A DNA stretch of 58,319 bases, from contig CAJEXQ010000007.1 in NCBI GenBank assembly GCA_903994635.1, positions 40,001-98,319 on the forward strand, written 5' to 3'. This document shows positions 15,777 to 25,164 of this stretch, piece by piece. The notes beneath the pieces were generated by a model. The model saw only the letters and a program-made list of their open reading frames with translations, made no database searches and was not told where the DNA came from. Source of the stretch: an uncultured Chlorobiaceae bacterium. GTDB lineage: Bacteria > Bacteroidota > Chlorobiia > Chlorobiales > Chlorobiaceae. Position numbers and translations under genes: made by a program. Position 1 is the stretch's first letter; each line of letters opens with the position of its first letter.

Positions 15777-17495
15777 TCAGTTGTTCAAGGATGCCATTGT
15801 GGATACTTCGTAATTCTTGCGGTAAATCTGTACTCCCTTAAAAATACCGTAGGCAATTTTGGCCTGTTCCTGGCGGTCGCGGAGAATCTGTTCTTCATTG
15901 GCGTTTGACAAATACCCCACTTCAACCAGCGCACTTGGCATTGATGGTGTCCACAGCACCATAAAGCCTGCCTGCCGCACTCCGCGACTTCTCTGGGCGG
16001 TTGTTTGACGTCGTTCTGCAGGTTTAAGAATATCCTGAGCAAGGGAGGTCGATTGCCTGGCAAAAGCGTTCTGGGCCATGCTGCTCATGATAAGATGCTC
16101 TTCGGTAAACCCCTTGTACTCAAGCTGGTAGTCGGCTTCCTGGCGAATAACTGCGTTCTCAAACATGGCGACATCAAGAGCCTCCTTGTTTTTGTGGGTG
16201 CCGAGAATATAAACTTCGGAACCGCGGGCAGTACGGTTAGGGCTTGCATTGCAATGAACACTTATAAAGAGCTTGCCGCCGCTGCGGTTGGCTATTTTCC
16301 CCCGTTCGTGCAAGGGAATAAATGTGTCATCCTTTCTGGTGTAGATGACCCTCACATCCGGCCACTTTTGCTCGATGAATGTACCGAGATCGTGGACGAT
16401 GTTCAGTGCAACATCCTTTTCACGAGTACCATTTCCGCCAATAGCCCCTGGATCTTTTCCGCCGTGACCGGCATCAAGCACAATAGTATTGAGTTTCCAC
16501 TTTTCAACGTCGCGATTGAGCACCTGTGTTATCTGTTGCTCCTTCTCTTTTCTGCGAATTTCTTCGACATCAGCGTCACTTCGAATGTAGATCACATAAC
16601 TGTTACTCTTTTTGTTACGCTGAAAATCGACGGAATTGATGACAAACGAGCGATTGTCAAGCGCAATGGTAAACTGTAATCCGGTACCGGGGAACTGTGT
16701 CGGGGTGATTGCCCTGACCAGACCGCTGCTGTACGTTTTTGATAACGCGGCAACATCGCAGGAAGTTTTGGCAAATGAAAAATAGGCATACCCCTCTGCA
16801 TCAGGCTTCAGCAGCGATGCTTCTGCCAGAGGCCCGGAAGCTGAAAAGCTTATGATTGCTCCGTTCGCACGCTTTTCCACCTCGACACCGGTGATCACCG
16901 TTGCTTGCGTGCTGCTCCCGGCGCTCGACCGCAACTCTTCGTTTTTGTCGAGGCCGATTGTTCCAACTGATTCCCCTGAACGTTTTGTCTGGAGCGAAGC
17001 GCTGATTTTGCCTGTCGAAGCATCATACTCAATATCACTCTCAAGCCACAGGGTAAATAATCTGCATACCTGGTTTATTGGAAGGTAGAGCCTTGACTGT
17101 TTCAATATTGGCGCTGAAGGCAACTGTATAATTCTTGCGGGAAGCTCGGCACCTCTTGAAACGATTCGCACAAAATTATTCCCGGTGGCGATGGTGCAAG
17201 ACGTGTATCTTTTGCCGAGAGACTCTTCAAGTACAATGCCGTCCTGATTTTTGTGGAAGCTCAGGCGTAACGCCCTTGCCATGGACTCAATATTAATCAT
17301 CACATTATTGCCACTTTTCAGGGCGAGCACCCTGATGGTGTAGCCTTGATTGTTGCCAGTGCTGACGACAAGGGGGACGGCATTTTGTTCTTTCTCCGTG
17401 GGTGCTGCGTCAAGAGCGCCGCCTGATGGCATCAGCAGCATCAATAGCATCAAGGCGTTTAAAAAAAAGCGGATATGAGGCATAAAGCAGAGCAT
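15777..17495 (-). CDS. N-acetylmuramoyl-L-alanine amidase (Amidase_3), exported
   Basis: 572 residues, AmiC-like. Cleaves the bond between muramic acid and L-alanine in peptidoglycan. An N-terminal signal peptide is clear (PHIRFFLNALMLLMLLMPSGGA). Residues 50-320 are β-rich and contain a copper-amine-oxidase-like/AMIN-type substrate-targeting region. The catalytic domain starts near 345 with VLDAGHGGKDPGA (zinc His), then REKD (zinc Glu), SVHCNA (zinc His) and ALVEVGYLSN (catalytic Glu). Two possible starts, ATG 17495 and the ATG four codons later, give similar products. It runs in the same direction as the biotin operon but is separated from it by the BirA operator. Confidence 0.88.
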   Translation of the reverse strand: MLCFMPHIRFFLNALMLLMLLMPSGGALDAAPTEKEQNAVPLVVSTGNNQGYTIRVLALKSGNNVMINIESMARALRLSFHKNQDGIVLEESLGKRYTSCTIATGNNFVRIVSRGAELPARIIQLPSAPILKQSRLYLPINQVCRLFTLWLESDIEYDASTGKISASLQTKRSGESVGTIGLDKNEELRSSAGSSTQATVITGVEVEKRANGAIISFSASGPLAEASLLKPDAEGYAYFSFAKTSCDVAALSKTYSSGLVRAITPTQFPGTGLQFTIALDNRSFVINSVDFQRNKKSNSYVIYIRSDADVEEIRRKEKEQQITQVLNRDVEKWKLNTIVLDAGHGGKDPGAIGGNGTREKDVALNIVHDLGTFIEQKWPDVRVIYTRKDDTFIPLHERGKIANRSGGKLFISVHCNASPNRTARGSEVYILGTHKNKEALDVAMFENAVIRQEADYQLEYKGFTEEHLIMSSMAQNAFARQSTSLAQDILKPAERRQTTAQRSRGVRQAGFMVLWTPSMPSALVEVGYLSNANEEQILRDRQEQAKIAYGIFKGVQIYRKNYEVSTMASLNN

Positions 17496-17724
17496 GATGA
17501 ATCAAATGCAATTTATAATTCGCCTGAACATTATCAGGCACGGCACAGATAATAATAAAATATATTTCTCCTGCCCGACAATAAAAGGGTTTATTAAAGC
17601 CGTCCATGAGTAGCTGCGACGGGCATAGTATACAGCATCAACAGGGGAAAATTTGTTTTTTGCTTCTCAAAACCTATCTTTTTCAAAATTTTCTTCTCAA
17701 CGCTCTTACTACCAGGACTGATCA

Positions 17725-20115
17725 ATGGCTTCAAAACAGCTCACCTTATCTGCCAGAAACAGGACCCTGATTGTCGTCGAATCACCTTCAAAGGCAAAAA
17801 CAATAAATAAATACCTTGGCGACAAGTATACGGTTTTCGCCTCGGTAGGCCATATCAAGGATCTGCCGAAAAAAGAGATCGGTCTCGATTTTGACCACCA
17901 TTATGAGCCGAGATATGAAATCATTCCCGGCAAGGAAAAAGTTGTCCGACAGTTAAAGAAGCTTGCTGCCGAAGCCAGCGACATTATGATTGCCACTGAC
18001 CCTGATCGCGAAGGTGAGGCCATTGCCTGGCATATTGCCAATGAAATTGGAGAGACAAAGACACCTGTCTCCAGAGTGCTTTTTAATGAAATAACCAAAA
18101 AAGCCATTCTTGAGGCGATAGGGGCACCGCGGCAGATTGACAGCCGTCTTGTTCGCTCGCAGCAAACCCGTCAGGGCCTCGACAAGATAGTCGGCTACAA
18201 GATAAGCCCCTTTTTATGGAATGTGGTGCTCCGCGGCCTCTCTGCGGGCCGGGTACAGTCTGTCGCTCTGCGATTGATCTGTGAGCGCGAAGCGGAGATT
18301 GCCCGTTTTCTGATTCAGGAGTACTGGAGCATTGCCGCTGACTTTGTAACACCTGGCAAGGAGTCGTTCAGGGCAAGGCTCGTCCGCTTTGAAGGGGAGA
18401 AACCAGAGATAACCACTGAGGCACAAGCAGAGTCGATTGCAGTGCTTGCGCGTGGCGGCAACTATTCTGTCAGGGAGATTGCACCCCGTGTTCAGCAGCG
18501 CAAGCCACCTTTTCCTTTCACGACATCACTTCTTCAGCAGGCGGCATCTAACCAGCTCGGTTTTGGTTCGCAGCGAACCATGCGCATCGCTCAGCAACTG
18601 TATGAGGGGATTGAGATTGGAGCGGAGGGTCTGACAGGCTTGATTACCTATATGAGAACCGATTCAACCCGTATTGGCCCCGAAGCTGTTGCCGAGGCAC
18701 GGGACTATATTGATCATCACTTTGGCAAGGATTATATTGGTTTTGGCGGAGCAGCAAAGCAGGGCAAGAATGCCCAGGATGCTCACGAGGCCATCCGTCC
18801 AACCTCCCTCTCAAAAAAGCCGGAGCAACTGAAGCAGTACCTTTCGACCGATCAGTTCAAACTGTACGAACTGGTTTGGAAGCGTTTTCTTGCGGCAATG
18901 ATGGCTCCCGCCAAAATTGAACAGACGCGGGTTGATGTTGAGGACAGCTCAGGCAAGTTTCTCTTCAGGGCTACAGGCAGCAGGATTCTTTTCCCTGGAT
19001 TTATGCGTGTATACGACGATCAGCGCGAGCTTGATTATGAGGCACAGAAATCAACAAAGGAGGATATTGAAAAGGAGCAGAATGTCAAATTGCCTGAACG
19101 GCTGCTTGTTAACGACGCATTAGCGCTAGCTGATCTCGACAAGAAGCAGAGCTTTACCCGCCCTCCAGCCCGCTACAGCGAGGCGACCCTTGTCAAGGAT
19201 CTCGATCATTTTGGTATTGGCCGACCATCCACATACGCCTCTATTTTTTCGACGCTGCAGGATCGGGGCTATGTGGAGCTGGAAAAGAAGAAGATAGGCC
19301 CTACTGAGCTTGGAAAGGATGTCTCCCTGATTCTTGTCGCCAATTTCCCCGATCTCTTTAATGTTGGTTTCACCGCTTTCATGGAGAATGAACTTGACAA
19401 GGTGGCAAGTGGAGAGGACGACTATGAAAAGGTGCTCGACAGCTTTTACAAGCCACTTGAAACCGTTCTGACCCTGCGCAAGAGCGATCCACTTATTCCG
19501 CAGAACAGCGAAGCGCAAATCTGTGAAAAGTGCGGTGAGGGCCAGATGGTTGTGAAGTGGACGGGGAGCGGTAAATTTTTTGGCTGTTCCTGTTACCCGA
19601 AATGCAAAAACATCAAGGCAATCAGTGGCAACAAGCCGAAACCGGTTGACACGGCAATTCTCTGTCCCTCCTGCAAAGAGGGGCACATGCTCTTGCGCAA
19701 GGGGCGGCTCGGCCCTTTCCTGGCCTGCTCCAACTATCCAAAGTGTAATACGCTTCTCAATCTCAACAAGCAGCGTCATATTGAGCCGATGAAAACGCCG
19801 CCGATCGTGACGGATATTCTCTGCCAGAAGTGCGGTTCACCCCTCTATCTCCGCAGTGGCAAACGGGGCCTCTGGCTTGGCTGCTCCAAGTTCCCCAAGT
19901 GCCGGGGACGTCTCGCCTGGAGTACGCTTGACGAGAGCGTTCAGAAGCGCTGGGAAGCGGTGATGGCCGATCACCAGAAAGCGCACCCACCGGTGCTGCT
20001 CACCATGATTGACGGGCAGCCGGTTTCAATGACAACCGCCGTGGATGATATTATTCTGAAGGCTGAAGCATTGGGACTGCTGTCTGTTGTCGAGGGTGCT
20101 GTTGTTGATTCATAG
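17725..20115 (+). CDS. topA: DNA topoisomerase I
   Basis: 796 residues, type IA enzyme that relaxes negative supercoils. The TOPRIM domain has E19 (VVESPSKA) and D92-x-D94-x-E96 (DPDREGE). The catalytic tyrosine is Y309 in LITYMRTDSTRIG. The C-terminus carries three zinc ribbons, each of the CxxC ... CxxxPxC form, beginning at CEKCGEG, CPSCKEG and CQKCGSP. An AGGA lies ahead of the ATG. It converges on feoB; both stop codons lie inside one inverted repeat. Confidence 0.97.
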   Translation: MASKQLTLSARNRTLIVVESPSKAKTINKYLGDKYTVFASVGHIKDLPKKEIGLDFDHHYEPRYEIIPGKEKVVRQLKKLAAEASDIMIATDPDREGEAIAWHIANEIGETKTPVSRVLFNEITKKAILEAIGAPRQIDSRLVRSQQTRQGLDKIVGYKISPFLWNVVLRGLSAGRVQSVALRLICEREAEIARFLIQEYWSIAADFVTPGKESFRARLVRFEGEKPEITTEAQAESIAVLARGGNYSVREIAPRVQQRKPPFPFTTSLLQQAASNQLGFGSQRTMRIAQQLYEGIEIGAEGLTGLITYMRTDSTRIGPEAVAEARDYIDHHFGKDYIGFGGAAKQGKNAQDAHEAIRPTSLSKKPEQLKQYLSTDQFKLYELVWKRFLAAMMAPAKIEQTRVDVEDSSGKFLFRATGSRILFPGFMRVYDDQRELDYEAQKSTKEDIEKEQNVKLPERLLVNDALALADLDKKQSFTRPPARYSEATLVKDLDHFGIGRPSTYASIFSTLQDRGYVELEKKKIGPTELGKDVSLILVANFPDLFNVGFTAFMENELDKVASGEDDYEKVLDSFYKPLETVLTLRKSDPLIPQNSEAQICEKCGEGQMVVKWTGSGKFFGCSCYPKCKNIKAISGNKPKPVDTAILCPSCKEGHMLLRKGRLGPFLACSNYPKCNTLLNLNKQRHIEPMKTPPIVTDILCQKCGSPLYLRSGKRGLWLGCSKFPKCRGRLAWSTLDESVQKRWEAVMADHQKAHPPVLLTMIDGQPVSMTTAVDDIILKAEALGLLSVVEGAVVDS

Positions 20116-20138
20116 GGAGAGGCTATGGCATCTCCCTA
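20113..20138. repeat. Inverted repeat between converging topA and feoB
   Basis: TAGGGAGA (20113-20120) and TCTCCCTA (20131-20138) form a perfect 8-bp stem with a 10-base loop. The outer bases of each arm are the stop codon of one gene: TAG of topA on the plus strand and TAG of feoB on the minus strand. There is no T-run, so if it ends transcription it does so weakly in either direction. Confidence 0.45.
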
Positions 20139-22274
20139 CAACATGACCAGTGCAAGCCGATAGACGACGAACGAGAGTATCCACGCCACCGAAAGTGAGT
20201 AAACCGAGTAGAGCACTACTGGCCTCCACTTGCCAACCTCTTTTTTCATCACGCCAATTGCTGCTACGCAAGGGATGTAGAGCAGCACAAAGACCATCAA
20301 ACTGAGTGCGGTTGCGCGGCTGAATGAGGGGTCGTGCCGGAGAATTGATTTCAGCTCTACCGGTGTATCGTTACTCTGCCCAATGGAGTAGATGGTGCCA
20401 AGGGTGGAGACAACAACCTCTTTTGCTGCAAGCCCGGTAACAAGGGCGATACCGATTTTCCAGTCGAAGCCAAGTGGTCTGATAAGCGGTTCAAGCACTT
20501 TGCCGGTACGTCCAGCCAGAGAGTACTCCAGTTGTTCCGATTTGATGCGCAGTTCAAGCGATCTCTTGAGCTCCTTTTTTTCTGACGCATTCATGCCACT
20601 CTCCGCAATCCGTTTGTTCTCTGCCGTGTATGTTGCATCAAGAGCGCTGTTATGCGGATAGTTGCTGACCGCCCATATAATGATGACAGCGCCAAGAATG
20701 AGCGTTCCCGCTTTTTTCAGATACATCAGCGCCTTTATCTTTGCCTGAAACAATACTGATGCCAGTGTTGGCCAGCGATAGGGAGGCAGCTCCATCACAA
20801 AGGGCTCGGAGTCGCTCTTCATCACCGTTTTTTTCAGGATCAATGCTGTCCAGAGACCCACGACAATACCGAGCAGATAAATGCCGAACATGACGTTTGC
20901 GGCCACCTCAGGCGCAAAAAAGGCTGCCGTCAGAAGCATATAGACCGGCAATTTTGCCCCGCAACTCATGAAAGGGATGATCATGATGGTGACAAGCCGG
21001 TCGGTGCGGCTTTTCAGGGTTCGTGATGCCATAATGGCGGGAATTGAACAGCCGAAGCCCGTGACCATGGGGATAAACGATTTGCCGTGCAGGCCGAAGC
21101 GGTGCATCACGCGGTCAATCACAAAGGCGGCACGGGCCATATAGCCTGATGCCTCCAGAAAAGAGAGCCCGATAAAGAGCAGTATAATATTGGGAAGAAA
21201 GACCAGAACACCTCCCACACCAGCGATAATGCCGTCAATGACAATGGAGCGGAGTGTCTCATTGGGCAGCAGAGGCTCTATGGTTGAACCGATGAAGCCG
21301 AAAAGAAGCTCCAGCCATCCCATTATTGGGGCACCAAGGGTGAAGGTCAGTTGAAATATCGACCAGACCACCAGTAAAAAGATTGGCAGGCCAAGGAGCC
21401 TGTTGAGCACCACCATGTCGATATAATCGGTTGGTGTGGCTTTTACCCCATCGGGCTGGTGAACGCACTCCTGCATTGCTCCACGAATGAATGCGTGACG
21501 ATCTTCGGTAATGAGAATCTCCGGTTCCGAATCGTGCATCCGTTCAGCCTCTTTGAGCGCCTCCTGAAGAGCCAGTTCAACCTTGAGCCAGACGGGATGG
21601 CGTTGAACCTCCTGATAGACTTCCCGGTCATTTTCCAGCAGCTTGATGGCCAGCCATCGCGAGTTGAAGCCGTTCAGCTCCTTTTGATGTTTGAGTAATG
21701 CTGTAATTTTTTCAACCGATGCTTCGAGCCCGGGGCGGAAAAAGAGCTTGTTTTTGCGAATCGTTATATCCTTGCGTGCAACCCTGATGACATGGTCAAG
21801 CAGTGCATCCAGTCCGATACTTTTTTTTGCCGATGTTGGAATAATATGACAGCCGAGCAGTTGCTGCAACTGCTTTATCTCAATGACGATCCCTTTCTCC
21901 TCAACTTCATCGATCATATTGAGGGCAACGAGAAAATCAACCTCCAGCTCCATGAGCTGTGTGGTCAGCAGCAGGTTGCGCTCAAGGTTTGGCCCTTCGA
22001 GAACGTTGACCACAACATCCGGCGGCTCTTTGATAAGATATTCGCGAGTGACAATCTCCTCAGGCGAATATGGAGTAAGCGAGTAGATGCCTGGAAGGTC
22101 AACGATTGTGATTCTATACCCCTTGTAGTCGAGATAGCCTTCATGCTTTTCAACGGTGACACCCGAAAAATTCCCAACTTTCTGATGAGCGCCGGTGAGA
22201 GCATTGAAAAGAGAGGTCTTCCCGCAGTTCGGATTACCGGCAAGCGCGATGCGTATCTCGTTCAGTCCACTCAT
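20136..22274 (-). CDS. feoB: Ferrous iron transport protein B
   Basis: 712 residues from ATG 22274; a GTG six bases upstream overlaps the feoA stop (GTGA) and is an equal alternative. FeoB is the inner-membrane ferrous iron permease with an N-terminal G domain: G1 GNPNCGKT at 13-20, G3 DLPG at 59-62, G4 NMID at 119-122 and G5 TSAKKS. The helical spacer follows, then multiple membrane segments in two gate modules (GFGCSIPAIMASRTL, MSCGAKLPVYM, AAKEVVVSTLGTIY). Cys residues of the gates are present. It forms an operon with feoA. Confidence 0.96.
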   Translation of the reverse strand: MSGLNEIRIALAGNPNCGKTSLFNALTGAHQKVGNFSGVTVEKHEGYLDYKGYRITIVDLPGIYSLTPYSPEEIVTREYLIKEPPDVVVNVLEGPNLERNLLLTTQLMELEVDFLVALNMIDEVEEKGIVIEIKQLQQLLGCHIIPTSAKKSIGLDALLDHVIRVARKDITIRKNKLFFRPGLEASVEKITALLKHQKELNGFNSRWLAIKLLENDREVYQEVQRHPVWLKVELALQEALKEAERMHDSEPEILITEDRHAFIRGAMQECVHQPDGVKATPTDYIDMVVLNRLLGLPIFLLVVWSIFQLTFTLGAPIMGWLELLFGFIGSTIEPLLPNETLRSIVIDGIIAGVGGVLVFLPNIILLFIGLSFLEASGYMARAAFVIDRVMHRFGLHGKSFIPMVTGFGCSIPAIMASRTLKSRTDRLVTIMIIPFMSCGAKLPVYMLLTAAFFAPEVAANVMFGIYLLGIVVGLWTALILKKTVMKSDSEPFVMELPPYRWPTLASVLFQAKIKALMYLKKAGTLILGAVIIIWAVSNYPHNSALDATYTAENKRIAESGMNASEKKELKRSLELRIKSEQLEYSLAGRTGKVLEPLIRPLGFDWKIGIALVTGLAAKEVVVSTLGTIYSIGQSNDTPVELKSILRHDPSFSRATALSLMVFVLLYIPCVAAIGVMKKEVGKWRPVVLYSVYSLSVAWILSFVVYRLALVML

Positions 22275-22276
22275 GG

Positions 22277-22519
22277 TCACTCTGACCCTTTATCCGGCTG
22301 TTCCGCAACAAAAATTCCCTCAGCCTCATTTTTTCTCAAGGCAAGATGGAGCCCCTTGAAAAAAATCTCCATCGGATCTCCGAGCGGGGCGACTCTGATT
22401 ACCTTGAATCTGGTTCCTTTGATCAGTCCCATATCCATAATTCTGCGTCTAACGGCTCCTTCAGCCTTGACGGCCGTCACTTCAGCCTCCTTGCCAACCT
22501 TCATCTCTGATAATCGCAT
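22277..22519 (-). CDS. feoA: Ferrous iron transport protein A
   Basis: 80 residues from ATG 22519, chosen because GGAG lies about eight bases upstream; a longer frame to 22561 lacks a signal. This is the small SH3-like FeoA domain (RRIMDMGLIKGTRFKVIRVAPLGDPMEI) thought to act on FeoB at the cytoplasmic face. Stop and feoB start overlap or nearly touch, so the two are coupled. Only one feoA is seen here. Confidence 0.93.
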   Translation of the reverse strand: MRLSEMKVGKEAEVTAVKAEGAVRRRIMDMGLIKGTRFKVIRVAPLGDPMEIFFKGLHLALRKNEAEGIFVAEQPDKGSE

Positions 22520-22651
22520 TCCATGATCTCCAGTACACTCTTGAAAAATTAATAGGACCAATTATAACCACTATAGCGGTAAGGAACAAAAAAATTCATG
22601 GAGCTCTGTTGTTTTTGCAGATAGAATCGTGCGAAGCAGTAACGGCAATGA

Positions 22652-23011
22652 TCAAGGAAATGGAGGCCAGCCCATCTGTTGACCGCCAATCAGATGGCCG
22701 TGGATATGAAAAACACTCTGCATGGCATCAGCGCCGGAGTTAAAGAGCAGTCGATAGCCCGATTCTTTGATGCCAAGAATTTCTGCAACAGTTCCAGCGG
22801 CAAGAAGGATCTGTCCTGCGATTGCATCATCTTCGGGCCTCAGTTCACTGAGTGAGGAGATATGCCTCACGGGAATAATCAGAACATGTTGTGGGGCGAC
22901 AGGGGTAATATCGCGGAATGCCACAACGTGCTCGTTGCGGTAGACAATTGTTGCGGGGATCTCTCCTCGCACTATCCGGCAAAAGAGACAGTTTGCTTCG
23001 TGATGTTTCAT
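22652..23011 (-). CDS. HIT family (histidine triad) protein
   Basis: 119 residues, the usual HINT/PKCI length. The nucleotide-binding histidine triad is H-I-H-G-H near residues 102-106 (SVFHIHGHLIGGQQMGWPP). The N-terminal CLFCRIVRGEIPA with its CxxC and the VLIIPVRHI block are typical. Such proteins hydrolyse purine nucleoside phosphoramidates. It lies between feoA and the CorC-like gene on the same strand, but the gaps give no proof of an operon. Confidence 0.92.
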   Translation of the reverse strand: MKHHEANCLFCRIVRGEIPATIVYRNEHVVAFRDITPVAPQHVLIIPVRHISSLSELRPEDDAIAGQILLAAGTVAEILGIKESGYRLLFNSGADAMQSVFHIHGHLIGGQQMGWPPFP

Positions 23012-23038
23012 AACTGATGCATTTTAGAAATATTCTTG

Positions 23039-24370
23039 TTACTCTGCTGGCGCGGGCGTTGCTGACTTTCCGGCATCTTGTTTTGGCGTTACATTGAGCT
23101 TCGAAGCAAGAACTTTGTCAATCCTCTGGCCATCCAGATCTACAATTTCGAGGCTCCAGTTTTCCCAGGTCATAATGTCGCCGGTTCGAGGCATACGCCC
23201 GAGCAGCCACATCATAAGGCCGCTGAGCGTATGGTAGAGCCCTTTGTCTTCTTCCGGTACGCATTTCAGTTCAAGGGTATCCTTAAGTTCTGGAACAGGA
23301 ATCAGGCCATCAAGCAGCCAGGAGCCATCTTCACGTTGTACTGCCCATGAATCTTCAAGATTTCGCGGGACAAACTCTCCGGTAACAGCTTCAAGCATAT
23401 CCTGGAGGGTGACCAGCCCCTGAATTTCACCGTATTCGTCAACAACAAAAACCATCTGGGTGCCTGAGGTCCTGAAATGGTCGAGCAACTCCATACCAGT
23501 AAGGGTTTCGGGCACATAGACGCATGGTTGCAGTTGTGAGGTAAATTCCGTCAGCCCCCCCTTCAAGGTCTTCGACAAGAGCTGTTTGGCATTGACTACC
23601 CCGATCAGCGACTGAAGGCCACCGTTGCAGACCGGAAAACGGGAGTGCTCCGACTCGATTACCCGGCAGATATTTTCTTCCAGCGGAAGGGTAACATCAA
23701 GAGAGACAATGTCTGCTCTGGGCACCATGAGCGAGCCAAGTTGACGATCATCAAGACGGAAAACATTGCGCACCATTTCATGTTCATGCTGTTCAATGAC
23801 GCCAGCCTCTGAACCCTCCACAAGCATCGCATGAATCTCCTCCTCCGTGACGCTTGGCATGGCCTGTGAATGGTTTCCCATCAGACGGAGAACCGCATCG
23901 GTTGAGGCCGAAAGCAGACGACCAAACGGCCGGGTTATTGCCGAGAGGGCGAGCATTGGGCGCGCAACCAGGCAGGCAATTCCTTCAGGATTCAATTGGC
24001 CAAGTCGTTTCGGTACAAGCTCACCAATAACAATGGTGATGTAGGTGATGGCAAGAACCACAACTGCAGTCGCAATAATATGGCTTGGTTCAGAATTCAT
24101 TCCCAATGTTTGCAGCGTCGTCGCCAGAGGGGCGGCCAGAGCGCTCTCCCCGACAATACCGTTAAGAATACCAATGGAGGTAATGCCAATCTGGATGGTC
24201 GAGAGAAACCTTGTTGAGTCCTGGCCAAGTTTCAGCGCAGTTACCGCGGCCCTCTCTCCATCTTCGGCCAGTTTTGAAAGGCGTGAGCGTTTTGCCGTGA
24301 CCAGCGCAATTTCTGACATGGCAAAAAGACCATTGATAACAATCAGAACAAAAAGAAAAAGTATCTCCAT
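23039..24370 (-). CDS. CNNM/CorC-type membrane protein with CBS pair
   Basis: 443 residues. Residues 1-190 are a DUF21/CNNM membrane domain with several hydrophobic segments (EILFLFVLIVINGLFAMSEIAL, IIATAVVVLAITYITIVIGELVPKR). Two CBS domains follow (about 205-325; MVPRADIVSLDVTLPLEE, VFVVDEYGEIQGLVTLQDMLE). The C-terminal CorC_HlyC domain is at 345-425 (DGLIPVPELKDTL, GLMMWLLGRMPRTGD). The family is linked to Mg2+/Co2+ transport and is often called hemolysin-like. It starts at ATG 24370. Confidence 0.92.
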   Translation of the reverse strand: MEILFLFVLIVINGLFAMSEIALVTAKRSRLSKLAEDGERAAVTALKLGQDSTRFLSTIQIGITSIGILNGIVGESALAAPLATTLQTLGMNSEPSHIIATAVVVLAITYITIVIGELVPKRLGQLNPEGIACLVARPMLALSAITRPFGRLLSASTDAVLRLMGNHSQAMPSVTEEEIHAMLVEGSEAGVIEQHEHEMVRNVFRLDDRQLGSLMVPRADIVSLDVTLPLEENICRVIESEHSRFPVCNGGLQSLIGVVNAKQLLSKTLKGGLTEFTSQLQPCVYVPETLTGMELLDHFRTSGTQMVFVVDEYGEIQGLVTLQDMLEAVTGEFVPRNLEDSWAVQREDGSWLLDGLIPVPELKDTLELKCVPEEDKGLYHTLSGLMMWLLGRMPRTGDIMTWENWSLEIVDLDGQRIDKVLASKLNVTPKQDAGKSATPAPAE

Positions 24371-24513
24371 AATCAGGGTTTGAACTTTTCGGGGAAATGG
24401 TCATTAAAATCGAGATCCCCCTGAAGCTCCGTTAGTAAACCAAAACTTTTACCATGATAATATTACCATGGCACCTTTCACATTGTTCTATAAACAACGG
24501 TTGCTGACATTCC

Positions 24514-24590
24514 GTTGCCGCGGCAACCGCCACCCGGGTTTCCCGTGAGCAATAGTACTCTTGCATGTCAGCCTTCTGCAGGAAACCCGG
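24514..24590. repeat. Palindrome and long-range inverted repeat in an intergenic gap
   Basis: GTTGCCGCGGCAAC (24514-24527) is a perfect 14-base palindrome. Just beyond it CCGGGTTTCC (24534-24543) pairs perfectly with GGAAACCCGG (24581-24590) across a 37-base loop. The second arm lies 14 bases from the stop of the minus-strand gene at 24604, so it may form the 3' structure of that transcript. There is no clear T-run. The palindrome may be a protein-binding site. Confidence 0.4.
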
Positions 24591-24603
24591 CAAGCGAGTA
24601 CAG

Positions 24604-25017
24604 CTATCTTTGAACGGAAAAAGCAGTTTTTACTTTCGCAATAAGCTGATTTTCGCTCATCCGTTCACAGGTTTCAACTGTAGCTACTTTTTTGTGCAGT
24701 TCACTGACTTTTTCGATCTCTTTGGCAAGTTCAATTTTTGCCTCACCCGGCCCGAAAATTACGATACCCGCTGAATCGCCAAGCAGTTCAATTACTTTCT
24801 TATAGAAAGCATGGTACTGATGTTTTCGTCGTTCATCGGCAGTGTGTTCATTAAAGACGGTCTGTGCAACAGCAGTCCCCGCTGCTTTCCAGCCGCCTGA
24901 TGGCTTGAGATGACTTTCAGCACCTGATTCCACGTGCTGAACAGCAGAATGGTCACCTTCAATTGAAACCAGAAACGCATCTTTGTGATCAATCCAGAGG
25001 CCTGTATTTTTTTTCAT
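24604..25017 (-). CDS. Conserved small protein, possibly eRF1-domain-3-like
   Basis: 137 residues from ATG 25017, with AAGGAG ten bases upstream. It begins MKKNTGLWIDHKDAFLVSIE, and the second half has AGIVIFGPGEAKIELAKEI and KKVATVETCERMSENQLIAKV. I know this arrangement (GLWIDH start, IFGPGEAK centre, ET-x-x-xM end) from conserved hypothetical proteins in many bacteria. The central fold resembles the third domain of archaeal/eukaryotic release factors; that link is an inference. No membrane or export signal. The gene stands alone. Confidence 0.65.
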   Translation of the reverse strand: MKKNTGLWIDHKDAFLVSIEGDHSAVQHVESGAESHLKPSGGWKAAGTAVAQTVFNEHTADERRKHQYHAFYKKVIELLGDSAGIVIFGPGEAKIELAKEIEKVSELHKKVATVETCERMSENQLIAKVKTAFSVQR

Positions 25018-25164
25018 GTTGGTTCAACTCCTTCTGTGATAATGTTAAGGGAAAGGTTTGATAGGTTTTCAATGAACGAGACGCTATCTTTACGGAGAAC
25101 AAAACCCCTACCTCTAAGCTAACGTGTTGTCTCTGATTCAGCAAGCACTCTTTACATAGAAAAT

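Noticed and set aside
16005..16679. 224-codon plus-strand frame inside the amidase gene
   Set aside because: Antisense to the zinc-binding domain; no start signal and no family resemblance.
21792..22526. 244-codon plus-strand frame across feoB and feoA
   Set aside because: Covers two well-supported genes on the other strand; not protein-like.
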